Positions 8,346 to 17,840 are shown, counted from the first letter of the stretch. The stretch: DNA of 32,880 nucleotides from Elusimicrobiaceae bacterium (GCA_017417005.1 JAFQAA010000040.1:1-32880), one strand, 5' to 3'. Notes: generated by a model not told the origin, from the sequence alone. Translations and numbers: made by a program.

Positions 8346-9030
8346 AGAAATTTTTAAAAAACGGATAATATAAATCTTGTTTTAGGGGATACTTCATTTC
8401 CCCTTTGCAAGATTTTTCCGTCCAAGAAACAGGGGCGTTTTTAATTAAAGCAAGGGGTGTTTTTTGGGCGGCTTCGCCCATTAAAAAACCGGCAGCAGTG
8501 GCAAGGCTATCGGCCGCGTTTACAAGAGTTGTTTTTAATTTTCGGCCATAAATATCTTTTTTGCCGATATTATTTTGAACCCCTTTAAAACCGCTATAAC
8601 TAACCGCTGCATTTACTACCCCTGAACGAAGGGGCAAAATCATACTATCAGTTATAATTAAACCGAGATTTTTAACTTTGTATTTCTTTTTTAATTCTTT
8701 TCTTAAATCTTCAGCACATTTATATAAATCAGGCGGAAATAAAAGAAGTTTGCCTTTCACATTACTTTCGTCTATACCGGCATTTGTCATAACCATATTG
8801 TTTTTTATTGTGAAATAACAAAGAGCAGTTTTTAGATAGTGCGTGCTTTCTTGTTTGATAAGTTTTTCTTTATCTTTTAGCGGGGCAAGGGTTCCGCGCC
8901 AAAGCGCAACTAATTTGCTTGAAACAACAATAATACTTTTGTTTGGCACGCTTTTTATATAAAAAGAAATAAAGGAAGGCAAGTCTTCTTTTTCTTTAAA
9001 AATTCTTGTTTTAAAAGTTGTTATTTGCAT
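8335..9030 (-). CDS. F420-0:gamma-glutamyl ligase-like (CofE family) protein
   Basis: CofE adds glutamates to coenzyme F420-0 with GTP. This 231-aa protein has the family's pattern: 'VSSKLVAL', 'MTNAGIDESNV', 'LLFPPDLYKCAEDLRKEL', 'LIITDSMILPLRSGVVNAAVSYSGF', 'GKKDIYGRKLKTTLVNAADSLATAAGFLMGEA' and 'PLALI'. The EGR that usually follows SK-x-V-S is changed (here 'LWRGT'), and no other F420 gene is present in the window. I therefore call the fold but not the substrate: many bacteria without F420 carry such a homologue, whose function is not settled. Its ATG overlaps the hemW stop by 1 nt (TAATG), making it the last gene of the nifU-to-cofE unit. Confidence 0.75.
   Translation of the reverse strand: MQITTFKTRIFKEKEDLPSFISFYIKSVPNKSIIVVSSKLVALWRGTLAPLKDKEKLIKQESTHYLKTALCYFTIKNNMVMTNAGIDESNVKGKLLLFPPDLYKCAEDLRKELKKKYKVKNLGLIITDSMILPLRSGVVNAAVSYSGFKGVQNNIGKKDIYGRKLKTTLVNAADSLATAAGFLMGEAAQKTPLALIKNAPVSWTEKSCKGEMKYPLKQDLYYPFFKNFFKV
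8372..8415 (+). terminator. probable dgt terminator embedded in the CofE-like gene
   Basis: AAATCTTG (8372-8379) pairs with CAAGATTT (8408-8415), and inside it AGGGGA (8384-8389) pairs with TCCCCT (8399-8404) across a small internal loop. A T-run continues to 8417. It lies 27 nt after the dgt stop, in the orientation expected to end the dgt transcript, and within the coding region of the opposing gene. The T-tract partly overlaps the stem, so strength is uncertain. Confidence 0.5.
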
Positions 9031-10109
9031 TAAAAAGGCTCCACGAAATGACGGAAAACTTGATTTGCCAAATATTTACCTTGCTCGCTTAGGGCAAGTT
9101 TATCTTTTTTAGAAATCAGTAAATTTTCTTTTTGTAAAATAGTAAAATCTTTCTTAAATAATTGAAGCATTTTTTTTGTAGGTTTAAAACCCTCAAGTTT
9201 GCGAAGAGCCAAAATTATACGCTCGCCTTCTTTTGCTTTGCCTGTTAATTTTTCGCTAAAGGCTGTTTTGTTTTTTTGTGTTAAATAAGTTTTTAAATCA
9301 GCCGTATTTGTAGAGCGAACCCCTTTTAAATAAGAAGAGGCCGCAACACCAAGGCCAAGATAACTGCCGCTTTGCCAATAGTTTATATTGTGCAAACTTT
9401 GCGCACCTTTTTGTGCGAAATTGGAAATTTCATATTGTTTAAAACCGGCTTTTTCAAGCAAAGTAGCTGCCTGTTTTAACATTTTTAAACATAAATCATC
9501 ATCGGTAGAAAACCCTTTTTTATAAAGGGTGCAGCCTTCCTCAATTTCAAGCGCATATAAAGATATATGTTTTGGCTTTAAAGAAATTACTTTTTTTACC
9601 CCTGATAAAAAATCACTTAAAGTTTGTGTGGGCAAATTGGCAATTAAATCAATATTAATATTGTCAAAATATCTTTTGGCAAGAGTGTAAACTTTTAAAA
9701 AACGCTCAAAAGTGTGGGCGCGGCCAATAATTTTTAGATATTTATTATTTGGGCTTTGAAGACCAAGACTAAGGCGGTTTAGCCCATATTTTTTAAATAA
9801 TTTTATTTTGGCCGGGGTAAGACTTTCAACATTTGCTTCAATAGTGCTTTCTTTAAATTTTTTGATAGGGCCAAAGTTTTTTTCTATTGCTTCAAAAAGT
9901 TCCGTTAATAATTTGACGGATAAAAAACTTGGCGTGCCACCACCGATATATAAAGTTTTTGGCTTTATTAGATTTTTTTTATTTTTAATTTCCAAGCAAA
10001 GTTCTTTAACATATTTTGCCTGCATTTTTGAAGAGGTTTTAAAAGAAACAAAATTGCAATAAAAACATTTTGACACGCAAAAAGGAATATGAATATAAAG
10101 CCCGTTCAT
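9030..10109 (-). CDS. hemW: radical SAM heme chaperone HemW
   Basis: HemW-type proteins are radical-SAM relatives of HemN that bind heme and deliver it to cytochromes; they were long annotated as coproporphyrinogen oxidase. The 359-aa product has the [4Fe-4S] motif C-x3-C-x2-C at C11, C15 and C18 ('IPFCVSKCFYCNF'). HemN itself has one further nearby cysteine (CxxxCxxCxC); here phenylalanine occupies that region. Other motifs are the SAM motif 'LYIGGGTPSFL', 'SLGLQS', and the HemW-like 'HNINYWQSGSYLGLG'. It starts on the last base of the prfB stop (TAATG) and its stop overlaps the next ATG the same way, so translation is coupled through prfB, hemW and the CofE-like gene. No other heme gene is in the window. 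Confidence 0.88.
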   Translation of the reverse strand: MNGLYIHIPFCVSKCFYCNFVSFKTSSKMQAKYVKELCLEIKNKKNLIKPKTLYIGGGTPSFLSVKLLTELFEAIEKNFGPIKKFKESTIEANVESLTPAKIKLFKKYGLNRLSLGLQSPNNKYLKIIGRAHTFERFLKVYTLAKRYFDNINIDLIANLPTQTLSDFLSGVKKVISLKPKHISLYALEIEEGCTLYKKGFSTDDDLCLKMLKQAATLLEKAGFKQYEISNFAQKGAQSLHNINYWQSGSYLGLGVAASSYLKGVRSTNTADLKTYLTQKNKTAFSEKLTGKAKEGERIILALRKLEGFKPTKKMLQLFKKDFTILQKENLLISKKDKLALSEQGKYLANQVFRHFVEPF

Positions 10110-11215
10110 TATTTACCTGCTGTGTATTCTAGGTAGGCTTGCATAAAGGGGTCAAGGTCGCCATCCATAACCCCTTGGATATTAGAAGTTTCGTATCCGG
10201 TCCTTAGATCTTTTACCATTTGATAAGGCATAAAAACATAAGAGCGGATTTGATGCCCCCAGGCAATATCACCTTTTTGGCCGTAATGGCGTTCCATTTC
10301 ACTGCGCTTTTTATCAAGCTCCATTTCATAAAGTTTTGCTTTTAGCATTTTTAAAGCGCGGGTTTTATTCTGAAGTTGGCTCCTTTCCACCTGGCAGGCA
10401 ACAACTATACCTGTTGGTTTATGTAAAATGCGCACGGCTGTTTCCACTTTATTTACATTTTGGCCGCCCGCACCACCGGAGCGGCAAGTGGTAATTTCCA
10501 AATCTTTATCTAAAAGTTCTATGTTGATATCATCTTCAATATCGGGCAAAACATCAAGGGAAGCAAAGGAAGTGTGGCGGCGGCTATTGGCATCAAAAGG
10601 CGAAATTCTGACAAGGCGGTGAACGCCGTTTTCGCTCTTTAAAAAACCATAAGCAAAAGGGCCTTCCACAAAAAAAGTTATATTTTTTATACCGGCTTCT
10701 TCACCGGGTAAAACATCGGTTATATGTATTTTATAATTGTGCGCCTCGGCCCAGCGGGTATACATTCTAAGCAGCATATCAGCCCAATCGCAAGATTCCG
10801 TGCCACCAGCGCCGGCGTGAATAGAAACAATCGCATTTAATTTATCATTAGGATGGCAAAGTTTTGTTTTAAATTCTAGGGCTTTTAATTTTGCACCGAA
10901 AACTTGCAAATTTTGGGCAAGGTTTTGCAGTTCTTTTTCTTCTTGCATATCTAGGGCAAGTTCAAAAAGAGTTTTATTATCTTCAAGTTCTTTTGCTAAT
11001 TCCTGATAAGAAGCTATTGTCGTTTTTAAAGTGTCTATTTTTTTAGAAATTTCTTTTGCTTTTGTAGCGTCATTCCAGAAGTCAGGCGCGGCGGAAAGGG
11101 CCTCCTGCTCTTTTAATTCTGCTTGCTTTTGGGCTATATTTTGCACTTTATTTATAGTTTGCAGGCGGGAAGAAAAATCTTCCAATTGATTTTGTATATC
11201 TTTATTTTCAATCAT
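10109..11215 (-). CDS. prfB: peptide chain release factor 2
   Basis: RF2 releases the peptide at UAA and UGA stop codons. The 368-aa product is full length in one continuous frame. The stop-codon reading tripeptide is SPF ('[13 protein letters not shown]') and the catalytic loop is GGQ ('[19 protein letters not shown]'). Many bacteria interrupt prfB near codon 25 with an in-frame TGA and a programmed +1 frameshift; no such stop is present here, so that autoregulation is absent. SPF supports UGA being a true stop in this genome. The ATG overlaps the end of lnt by 8 nt and the stop overlaps the hemW start by 1 nt. Confidence 0.96.
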   Translation of the reverse strand: MIENKDIQNQLEDFSSRLQTINKVQNIAQKQAELKEQEALSAAPDFWNDATKAKEISKKIDTLKTTIASYQELAKELEDNKTLFELALDMQEEKELQNLAQNLQVFGAKLKALEFKTKLCHPNDKLNAIVSIHAGAGGTESCDWADMLLRMYTRWAEAHNYKIHITDVLPGEEAGIKNITFFVEGPFAYGFLKSENGVHRLVRISPFDANSRRHTSFASLDVLPDIEDDINIELLDKDLEITTCRSGGAGGQNVNKVETAVRILHKPTGIVVACQVERSQLQNKTRALKMLKAKLYEMELDKKRSEMERHYGQKGDIAWGHQIRSYVFMPYQMVKDLRTGYETSNIQGVMDGDLDPFMQAYLEYTAGK

Positions 11216-13115
11216 TCTCTTGTGTAATATCTAAACAATTATAAGAAAAAACTAAAGTTAAAAATAGACATAAAAAGCCAAAAATATCGCCGTAAATAGT
11301 ATAGAAAGTTTGCGTTTGATTTAAAGGCAAGGGCAGTTCTACAATTTCAATATCCTGCTCGTTTAAATTGCTGTGATATTCTATTTTGCCAAAATTATTT
11401 ATATAGGCTGAAATACCACTATTGGCACTGCGCAAAATAGGGCGGTTATTTTCAACTGCTCTAAAAACATTTATCCTTAAATGTTGATACGGCGCTGCTG
11501 TGTTTAAAAACCAGCCGTCATTAGAAAGGTTTACAAAAAACTCAGCCCCGCCAATAACTTCTAAGCGCCATAAAATAGGAAAAATACTTTCAAAACAAAT
11601 TTGTGTGCCAAAAGAAATTTTTTCTTCCCCAGGTAAAATAAGAACCTGGGCCGGCCCGCTGCCTTCAACAAAGGAGCCTGTTAAAGAGGAAATAGCATTT
11701 TTTTCATAAAAATCTTTTAATTGCTTTTGGAAGGGCAAAAATTCCCCAAAAGGCACAAGTTTGCGTTTATGATGTTGGGCAACTAAATTGCCTTGCTGAT
11801 ATAAACCTGCTCCAACAAATTCTTTTAACGATTCTTCCTGAGTAGCACTAAGTTTATTATTTTTTACCTGATTACCTAAGGCCGTAGCACCGGCAATTTG
11901 GGAGGCTTTTGTTTCTTTTGAAACTTTAGCCATAAAATCTTTTAAAGAACCTTCTTCTAAATAGCCGGGCAAGGTGCTCTCCGGCCAAATAATAAGATCT
12001 AGACCGGTATAACTTTGCAAATAGTTTGCAATATCATTAAGAGTATTGCTTACTTGTTGCATATTACCGGAAATCATATCCTGATGCGTATTTGGTTGAA
12101 TAATAGCTGCTTTTAAAATTCTGCTATTTTCCGGGGCTTTATTAGCCTCTAATTGAGCCTTACCATAACAAGCAAAAACAAAATAAATTACCAAAATAAA
12201 CAGAAAATTTAAAAATCTGTCTTTAAATTTAATATCTTTCCCCAAAACAAGAGAGGCGCTAAACGAGCAAAAAACTATAAAGAAACTAACCCCATAAGCC
12301 CCTATAAGAGAACTGATTTGGATAAGTTCTAAATTGGCATATTGGCTATAACCTAAAACAAACCACGGAAAGCCAAACCCTTTATAAGATATTAATTGAA
12401 CAACCAATTCCAGCGCAACCCAGGCACAAGCACTGGCAAAAGGATATAAAGCAAGTTTATGTTTATACTGCCAAGCAAATAAAGTAAATAGCATATAAGG
12501 CAAAGCCAGTAATAAGGAAAGCCCTAGCAAAGAACCTGTTGCCAAAAGATAATTTGCCGTGCCAAATAAAACCGTATCAAAAATCCAGTCAAAAATAAAA
12601 ATATTGGCAAAAAAGCCCATTAACAGACCATAGCACAAACTACCTTGAGATTTCTTTATATACCTAATGGTAAGGCCTACCAAAAAAAGCGATAGAAAAG
12701 CATAATAAGGTTTGGAAGTTGTATTAAAACTTAGCCCCAAAAACCAGGCGGAAACAAAGGCTGAGCCTAAAAATAAAACTTTGATAGTAAAAACACTAAA
12801 ACAAAATCCGGGAGCAAAAGTTATTCCTTTAAACTTGGAAAAAAGAGCTTTTTTTGTTGAAACTTTTTGACCGCTTAAAGACATCGGCTTTATGGTAAAA
12901 GTAGAAGAACTAGGTTTTAATTCCTTATCTTTATCCTCATAAATTTTAAGGTTTTCCCTTTTGGTTTTGGCTTCTTTAGCCCTTTGGCGACGCTCTTTAA
13001 AATCCGCAAAAAATTCTTGTGCCTTCTTTCTTATCTCAGAAGCCACTTTAAGAGAGGACGCTTTACTTTTCTTTGCAAAATCTTCCAATTGTTTTTTTAG
13101 TTCGTCTTTATTCAT
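11208..13115 (-). CDS. lnt: apolipoprotein N-acyltransferase with a charged N-terminal extension
   Basis: Lnt adds the third acyl chain to lipoproteins at the outer face of the inner membrane. The start is the ATG overlapping the secA stop (ATGA); a TTG/GTG start 12 nt earlier is less likely. The product is 635 aa, against roughly 500 for typical Lnt. The first ~95 residues are very rich in Lys, Glu and Arg and look like a cytosolic helical or coiled segment. Then come about six to seven membrane helices (from about residue 105), followed by the nitrilase-like domain with a Glu-Lys-Cys triad: E379 ('[10 protein letters not shown]'), K450 ('[13 protein letters not shown]') and C507 ('[10 protein letters not shown]'). 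A last membrane helix is near the C-terminus. The extension is the unusual part; I know of no function for it. Confidence 0.92.
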   Translation of the reverse strand: MNKDELKKQLEDFAKKSKASSLKVASEIRKKAQEFFADFKERRQRAKEAKTKRENLKIYEDKDKELKPSSSTFTIKPMSLSGQKVSTKKALFSKFKGITFAPGFCFSVFTIKVLFLGSAFVSAWFLGLSFNTTSKPYYAFLSLFLVGLTIRYIKKSQGSLCYGLLMGFFANIFIFDWIFDTVLFGTANYLLATGSLLGLSLLLALPYMLFTLFAWQYKHKLALYPFASACAWVALELVVQLISYKGFGFPWFVLGYSQYANLELIQISSLIGAYGVSFFIVFCSFSASLVLGKDIKFKDRFLNFLFILVIYFVFACYGKAQLEANKAPENSRILKAAIIQPNTHQDMISGNMQQVSNTLNDIANYLQSYTGLDLIIWPESTLPGYLEEGSLKDFMAKVSKETKASQIAGATALGNQVKNNKLSATQEESLKEFVGAGLYQQGNLVAQHHKRKLVPFGEFLPFQKQLKDFYEKNAISSLTGSFVEGSGPAQVLILPGEEKISFGTQICFESIFPILWRLEVIGGAEFFVNLSNDGWFLNTAAPYQHLRINVFRAVENNRPILRSANSGISAYINNFGKIEYHSNLNEQDIEIVELPLPLNQTQTFYTIYGDIFGFLCLFLTLVFSYNCLDITQEND

Positions 13116-15688
13116 TTTCCACAACACTTTTTATATTTTTTCCCACTTCCGCAAGGGCATAAATCGTTTCTGCCGATTTTATGTATCTCTTGGTTGTTCC
13201 CATCGGTATTTTGCGTTTGCTGTACCTGTTGCACGGGTCTTCTTTGCGGCGGTAGCTGCAAACGGAAGATGTATTCAACAAAAAGATCTCTTATTCTGTT
13301 CATCATAGCTAAATAAAGAGAGTAAGATTCTTTTTGATATTCTATTAAAGGATCTTTTTGGCCGTAGGCACGCAAGTTAATACTCTTTTGCATTTGGTCA
13401 AGTTCGTAAAGGTGTTGCTTCCAGGCTTGGTCCAAAAGTTGTAAAAGGAGCATCCTTTCAATTTCGGCAAAATCAATGCCTTGTTCTTTAAAGTAGTTTG
13501 CTCTTTGCTTACAGGCTTCAATTGCTTTTTCTGTTAATTCTTGCAAAAGGGCTTCGGGCTTTTTGCCTTTAATATTTGCACTATCCAAATTAACATCTAT
13601 GGTAAATACCCTTTTAAAAAGAGTATTTATAGAATTAAAATCTGATCTTGCGGGATGTTTTTCATTATAAAACTTATAGAACAAATCAGCGGCTGTTTCT
13701 TCTATCATTTCGTGAGTTCTATCACTAAAATTAACACCATCTAAAATAGCATTTCTTAGATTGTAAACTGCCGTTCTTTGCTGATTCATAACTTTATCAT
13801 AATCAAGCAAATGTTTACGGATATCAAAATTATGGCCTTCCACTCTTCTTTGAGCGCGGGCTATTTGGGAAGATAAAAGGGAAGATTCTAAGGCTTCACC
13901 TTTCTTCATACCTAAATGGCCCATAATAACGGAAATTTTCTCACTACCGAACAAGCGCATAAGCTCATCGTTTAAAGCGACATAAAAACGGCTTGAGCCT
14001 TTATCGCCTTGTCTGGCACAACGCCCGCGGAGTTGGTTATCAATACGGCGACTTTCGTGGCGTTCCGTACCGATAACATTTAATCCGCCGTTTTCTTCAA
14101 TAAATTTTTGTTCCTCTTCATTTACGGGATTGCCCCCCAAAACGATATCTGTTCCGCGACCGGCCATATTTGTTGCTATGGTTACAGCACCTTTTCTGCC
14201 GGCTTGGCTGATTATTTGGGCTTCCATTTCGTGATATTTAGCATTTAAAACTTTGTGAGGAATTGCTCTTTTTCTAAGCATTTCGGAAAGATGTTCTGAT
14301 TTTTCAATAGAGCGCGTGCCAACTAGTACCGGCAAGCCCTTTTTCCAAAGCCTTTCAATTTCGGCTACAACAGCGTCAAATTTTTCATCTTCCGTGCGGT
14401 AAATAATATCCGGATAATCTATTCTTTGGCAAGGTTTGTTGGAAGGTATTTCAACAACATCAAGATTATAAATAGTCCAAAACTCATTTGCCTCAGTCAT
14501 GGCAGTTCCGGTCATACCGGAAAGTTTTTTATAGAGTTTAAAGAAGTTTTGAAAAGTAATTGTGGCTAAAGTTTGGTTTTCTTCTTTAATTGCAATATGT
14601 TCTTTTGCTTCTATGGCTTGGTGTAAGCCATCAGACCAACGACGGCCCGGCATAAGACGGCCGGTAAACTCGTCAACGATAATAACTTCGCCATCTTTAA
14701 CGATATAGTGATCTTCCCTTTTATAAAGATGATGGGCGCGCAAAGCCTGGTTAATATGGTGCACCCATTCGGCAGAAACATCGTTATATAAATTAGGCAC
14801 GCCAAGCATTTTTTCCGCTGCGGCAACACCTTGGTCTGTCAAGGTAACGGTTTGGTTTTTTTCGTCAATTAAAGCATCATAGCCCTTTGCAAGATCTTCG
14901 CCTGCATATTTGGCGTTTACTTCATCTCTTTCGGTAATCTTACGGACTTTAAATTGCGGAACAAGGCGGTTTACAATATAATATTTATCTGTTTTATCAT
15001 CTGTAGGGCCGGAGATAATTAAAGGGGTTCTGGCTTCGTCAATTAAAATAGAGTCCACTTCGTCAACAATACAAAAGTTTAAAGGGCGTTGCACTCTATC
15101 TTGTGCGCGGACGACCATATTATCCCTTAAATAATCAAAGCCAAGTTCATTATTGGTAACATAGGTAATATCTTTTTTATACATCTCTTGCCTTTCAAGG
15201 TTATCCATATCGTGATTAATATAACCAACACTAAGACCTAAAAACTCATGCACGGGGCCCATCCATTCTCTATCGCGTTTTGCAAGATAATCGTTAACGG
15301 TTACAACATGAACGCCTTTGCCTGTTAAAGCATTTAAGTAAGAAGGTAAAGTAGCCACAAGGGTTTTACCTTCGCCGGTGCGCATTTCGGCAATTTTGCC
15401 TTGGTGCAAGACCATGCCACCAAGTAATTGGACATCATAATGACGAAGGCCAAGAACTCTTTTGGCGGCTTCTCTGACAACGGCAAAAGCCTCCGGCAAG
15501 ATATCGTCAAGTGTTTCGCCTTTTGCAAGCCTATCTTTAAATTCCTGAGTTTTATTTCTTAATTCTTCATCTGTTAAGGGAGTTATTGTTTTTTCTAAAT
15601 CGTTTATTTTTTGGACAATAGGATAGAGCTTTTTTAATTGTCTTTCACTTTTTGTCCCGATAACTTTTTCTATTAAATTTGTAATCAT
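13112..15688 (-). CDS. secA: preprotein translocase ATPase SecA
   Basis: SecA is the ATP-driven motor that pushes preproteins through SecYEG. The 858-aa product has Walker A 'MRTGEGKTLVATLP' near residue 100, 'VVTVNDYLAKRD', the Walker B/DEAD-like 'IVDEVDSILIDEARTPLIISG', the second nucleotide-binding domain motifs 'TIATNMAGRGTDI' and 'QLRGRCARQGD', and the C-terminal zinc-binding SEC-C tail 'CPCGSGKKYKKCC' that binds SecB or ribosomes. An AGAGG ribosome-binding site precedes the ATG. It starts 9 nt after the nifS stop and its TGA overlaps the lnt ATG, so it sits in the middle of the nifU-to-cofE operon rather than in its own unit. Confidence 0.98.
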   Translation of the reverse strand: MITNLIEKVIGTKSERQLKKLYPIVQKINDLEKTITPLTDEELRNKTQEFKDRLAKGETLDDILPEAFAVVREAAKRVLGLRHYDVQLLGGMVLHQGKIAEMRTGEGKTLVATLPSYLNALTGKGVHVVTVNDYLAKRDREWMGPVHEFLGLSVGYINHDMDNLERQEMYKKDITYVTNNELGFDYLRDNMVVRAQDRVQRPLNFCIVDEVDSILIDEARTPLIISGPTDDKTDKYYIVNRLVPQFKVRKITERDEVNAKYAGEDLAKGYDALIDEKNQTVTLTDQGVAAAEKMLGVPNLYNDVSAEWVHHINQALRAHHLYKREDHYIVKDGEVIIVDEFTGRLMPGRRWSDGLHQAIEAKEHIAIKEENQTLATITFQNFFKLYKKLSGMTGTAMTEANEFWTIYNLDVVEIPSNKPCQRIDYPDIIYRTEDEKFDAVVAEIERLWKKGLPVLVGTRSIEKSEHLSEMLRKRAIPHKVLNAKYHEMEAQIISQAGRKGAVTIATNMAGRGTDIVLGGNPVNEEEQKFIEENGGLNVIGTERHESRRIDNQLRGRCARQGDKGSSRFYVALNDELMRLFGSEKISVIMGHLGMKKGEALESSLLSSQIARAQRRVEGHNFDIRKHLLDYDKVMNQQRTAVYNLRNAILDGVNFSDRTHEMIEETAADLFYKFYNEKHPARSDFNSINTLFKRVFTIDVNLDSANIKGKKPEALLQELTEKAIEACKQRANYFKEQGIDFAEIERMLLLQLLDQAWKQHLYELDQMQKSINLRAYGQKDPLIEYQKESYSLYLAMMNRIRDLFVEYIFRLQLPPQRRPVQQVQQTQNTDGNNQEIHKIGRNDLCPCGSGKKYKKCCGK

Positions 15689-15697
15689 AAAACCTCT

Positions 15698-16870
15698 TTA
15701 TTTTACTGCACTAAAAGTGCTGGGATTAAAAGGAGATAGCGCCCTAAGCCTGCTGACTATTTTGGGCATAATCTCCAAAACTTTATTTACTTCTTCAATG
15801 GTATTATAACGGCTTAAAGAAAATCTTATTGAGCCGTGCGCAAATTGAAAAGGCACTTGCATTGCCCTTAACACATGGGAAGGTTCAAGCGAACCTGAAG
15901 TGCAAGCAGAACCCGAAGAAGCGCAAATGCCATATTCATCAAGCATCATTAAAATTGATTCACCTTCAATATAACCAAAACTTATATTTGCTGTATTAGG
16001 CAAGCGGTTTTGCGGATCGCCGTTAACTTTTGTATTTTCAATAGAACTTGTTAGACCTTGTTCTAAAATATCTCTTAGTTTGGCAATTTTTTCGGTATCT
16101 TTTAAATGCTCTTTTGCCAAAAGTGCCGCTTTACCAAAACCAACAATACTTGGCACATTTTCTGTGCCGGCGCGGCGCAATCTTTCCTGATGACCGCCAA
16201 CCATAAAAGGTAAAAATCTTGTGCCTTTTTTAATATAAAGCCCCCCCATACCTTTAGGTCCGTGTATCTTGTGAGAAGAAAAAGACATTAAATCAATATC
16301 TGTTTCTTTTACATCTGTTATTATTTTGCCAAGAGCTTGCACGCCATCAGTATGAAAAAGAGCGCCGTGCTCGTGGGTAATTTTGGCAATTTCTTTAATG
16401 GGAAAAATTGTGCCTGTTTCGCTATTAGCCCACATAACAGAAACTAAAGCAGTGTTATCGTCAATAAGTTTTTTTAAACTTTCTATATCAAAACGGCCGT
16501 TTGTATCAACGCCAATAAAATCTACTCTATATCCTTGAGAAGCAAGTTTTTTAAAAACTTCCATTACTGCAGGGTGTTCCACCGCAGAAGTTATAATATG
16601 CTTTTTGCTTGGATAACTATTGATAGAAGAATATATTGCCGTGCTATCAGATTCTGTGCCGCCAGAAGTAAAAATAATTTCCTGAGGATCAGCATTAATT
16701 AAAGAAGCAACCGCGGCTCTTGCTTTTTCAATAGCTCTTTTATTTGAACCGCCAAAAGTATGCATACTTGAAGCATTGCCGTATTTTTCGCAAAAATAAG
16801 GCAACATTTCTTCAAGAACTTCCGGCGCAGTGCGAGTTGTGGCATTATTATCAAAATAAATTACGCTCAT
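15698..16870 (-). CDS. nifS: cysteine desulfurase, NifS/IscS type
   Basis: This PLP enzyme removes sulfur from cysteine as a persulfide and passes it to the Fe-S scaffold. In the 390-aa product the N-terminus 'YFDNNATTRTAPEV' is typical of the group. The PLP lysine is K201 in 'SFSSHKIHGPKG', and the catalytic cysteine is C323 in 'CASSGSACTSGS', on the loop characteristic of NifS/IscS (group I) rather than SufS. The ATG overlaps the nifU TGA by 4 nt, so NifU and NifS are translationally coupled and almost certainly partners. No nif structural genes are near, so the pair probably serves general Fe-S assembly. Confidence 0.95.
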   Translation of the reverse strand: MSVIYFDNNATTRTAPEVLEEMLPYFCEKYGNASSMHTFGGSNKRAIEKARAAVASLINADPQEIIFTSGGTESDSTAIYSSINSYPSKKHIITSAVEHPAVMEVFKKLASQGYRVDFIGVDTNGRFDIESLKKLIDDNTALVSVMWANSETGTIFPIKEIAKITHEHGALFHTDGVQALGKIITDVKETDIDLMSFSSHKIHGPKGMGGLYIKKGTRFLPFMVGGHQERLRRAGTENVPSIVGFGKAALLAKEHLKDTEKIAKLRDILEQGLTSSIENTKVNGDPQNRLPNTANISFGYIEGESILMMLDEYGICASSGSACTSGSLEPSHVLRAMQVPFQFAHGSIRFSLSRYNTIEEVNKVLEIMPKIVSRLRALSPFNPSTFSAVK

Positions 16871-17718
16871 GCCTGACGAACCTCTAAAGAAGAATCCTTA
16901 AGTTTTTCCTTCAATTCTTTTTCCACAAAAGATTTAATTGTGTTTTTGGCATTAACGCATCCGCCGCACATACCAAGCATACGAACGGATATTATATTGC
17001 CTTGAATATCAACAAGTTCTATACTGCCGCCGTCCAAATTAAGACGGGGTTTAACTTCCTCGTTTAAAACTTTTTCTACTTCTTTTATTTTTTCAACAAT
17101 AGTTAAATCTTTAAATTGTTTTTTAGCAGGCAAGGGGTTTTCGCATGCTAAAACCTTGTTTAAGATATTTTGAATTTCCGCTTTACATTTACCACAGGCA
17201 CCGCCGGCTTTTGTAAAATGGGTAATATCTTCTACTGAAGTAAGTTTATTTGTGTGAATAGCTTTGATAATGGTTTCTTCGCTTACATTAAAGCATTTAC
17301 AAATGATTTTTGAAGAACTTTCCTGCTCGTAAACAACAGGTTTGCCGCCTTGTTTATAACTTTGAATAGCAGCCTCAAGAGCTTCCATACCCATAACAGA
17401 GCAGTGCATTTTTTCTTCCGGTAAGGAACCAAGTTCGTTAGCAATATCTTGGTTAGTAATTTTAGAGGCTTCCTCCAAAGTTTTGCCAATAATCATTTCC
17501 GTTAAAACAGAGGAAGAGGCTATTGCGCTAGCACAGCCAAAAGTTAAAAATTTAGCATCTTGAATAACTTGGGTTTCTTTATCAATTTTTAAAGTTAATT
17601 TTAAGGCATCCCCACAGACAAGACTGCCAACCTGGCCGGTTGCATCGGCATTTTTAATTTCACCGGCATTTTTTGGATTTTTAAAGTGTTCCATCACTTT
17701 ATCAGTATATTCCCACAT
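16867..17718 (-). CDS. nifU: three-domain NifU Fe-S cluster scaffold
   Basis: NifU assembles Fe-S clusters from sulfur supplied by NifS. All three classical domains are present in 283 aa: an IscU-like scaffold with cysteines C35, C62 and C106; a central BFD-like [2Fe-2S] domain with C140, C142, C175 and C178 ('IICKCFNVS', 'GGACGKC'); and a C-terminal Nfu domain with CxxC at C251/C254 ('GMCGGCVNA'). This full architecture is best known from nitrogen-fixing organisms but also serves general Fe-S biogenesis in others. It is the first gene of a seven-gene minus-strand unit that includes the Fe-S protein HemW. An AGGGAG ribosome-binding site precedes the ATG. Confidence 0.95.
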   Translation of the reverse strand: MWEYTDKVMEHFKNPKNAGEIKNADATGQVGSLVCGDALKLTLKIDKETQVIQDAKFLTFGCASAIASSSVLTEMIIGKTLEEASKITNQDIANELGSLPEEKMHCSVMGMEALEAAIQSYKQGGKPVVYEQESSSKIICKCFNVSEETIIKAIHTNKLTSVEDITHFTKAGGACGKCKAEIQNILNKVLACENPLPAKKQFKDLTIVEKIKEVEKVLNEEVKPRLNLDGGSIELVDIQGNIISVRMLGMCGGCVNAKNTIKSFVEKELKEKLKDSSLEVRQA

Positions 17719-17738
17719 AGTAAACTCCCTATATGTAT

Positions 17739-17744
17739 ATTATA
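17739..17744 (-). promoter_or_regulatory. candidate -10 box of the nifU operon
   Basis: TATAAT on the minus strand lies 20 nt before the nifU ATG, followed by a short leader with AGGGAG. No convincing -35 box sits at the usual distance, and the whole stretch is A/T-rich, so neighbouring TATA-like sequences are alternatives. No operator for an Fe-S regulator is recognisable. Confidence 0.4.
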
Positions 17745-17783
17745 TATTATTTATATGTTAAGAGAAAAGAGCAGTCCAAATAA

Positions 17784-17830
17784 AAAACCCTACTTCTAAT
17801 TTCATAGAAAAAATTAAAAAGCAGGGTTTT
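17784..17830 (-). terminator. intrinsic terminator of the SH3b/CcmI-like gene pair
   Basis: AAAACCCT (17784-17791) pairs with AGGGTTTT (17823-17830), and A/T pairing extends the stem inward on both sides. On the minus strand the stem is followed by a T-run, 11 nt after the stop at 17841. It separates the two-gene minus-strand unit from the nifU promoter just beyond. Confidence 0.75.
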
Positions 17831-17840
17831 ATAAAAAATT

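Noticed and set aside
16867-17718. Nitrogen fixation locus
   Set aside because: NifU and NifS alone do not indicate nitrogen fixation; no nifH, D, K, E, N or B gene is present, and the neighbours are housekeeping genes.
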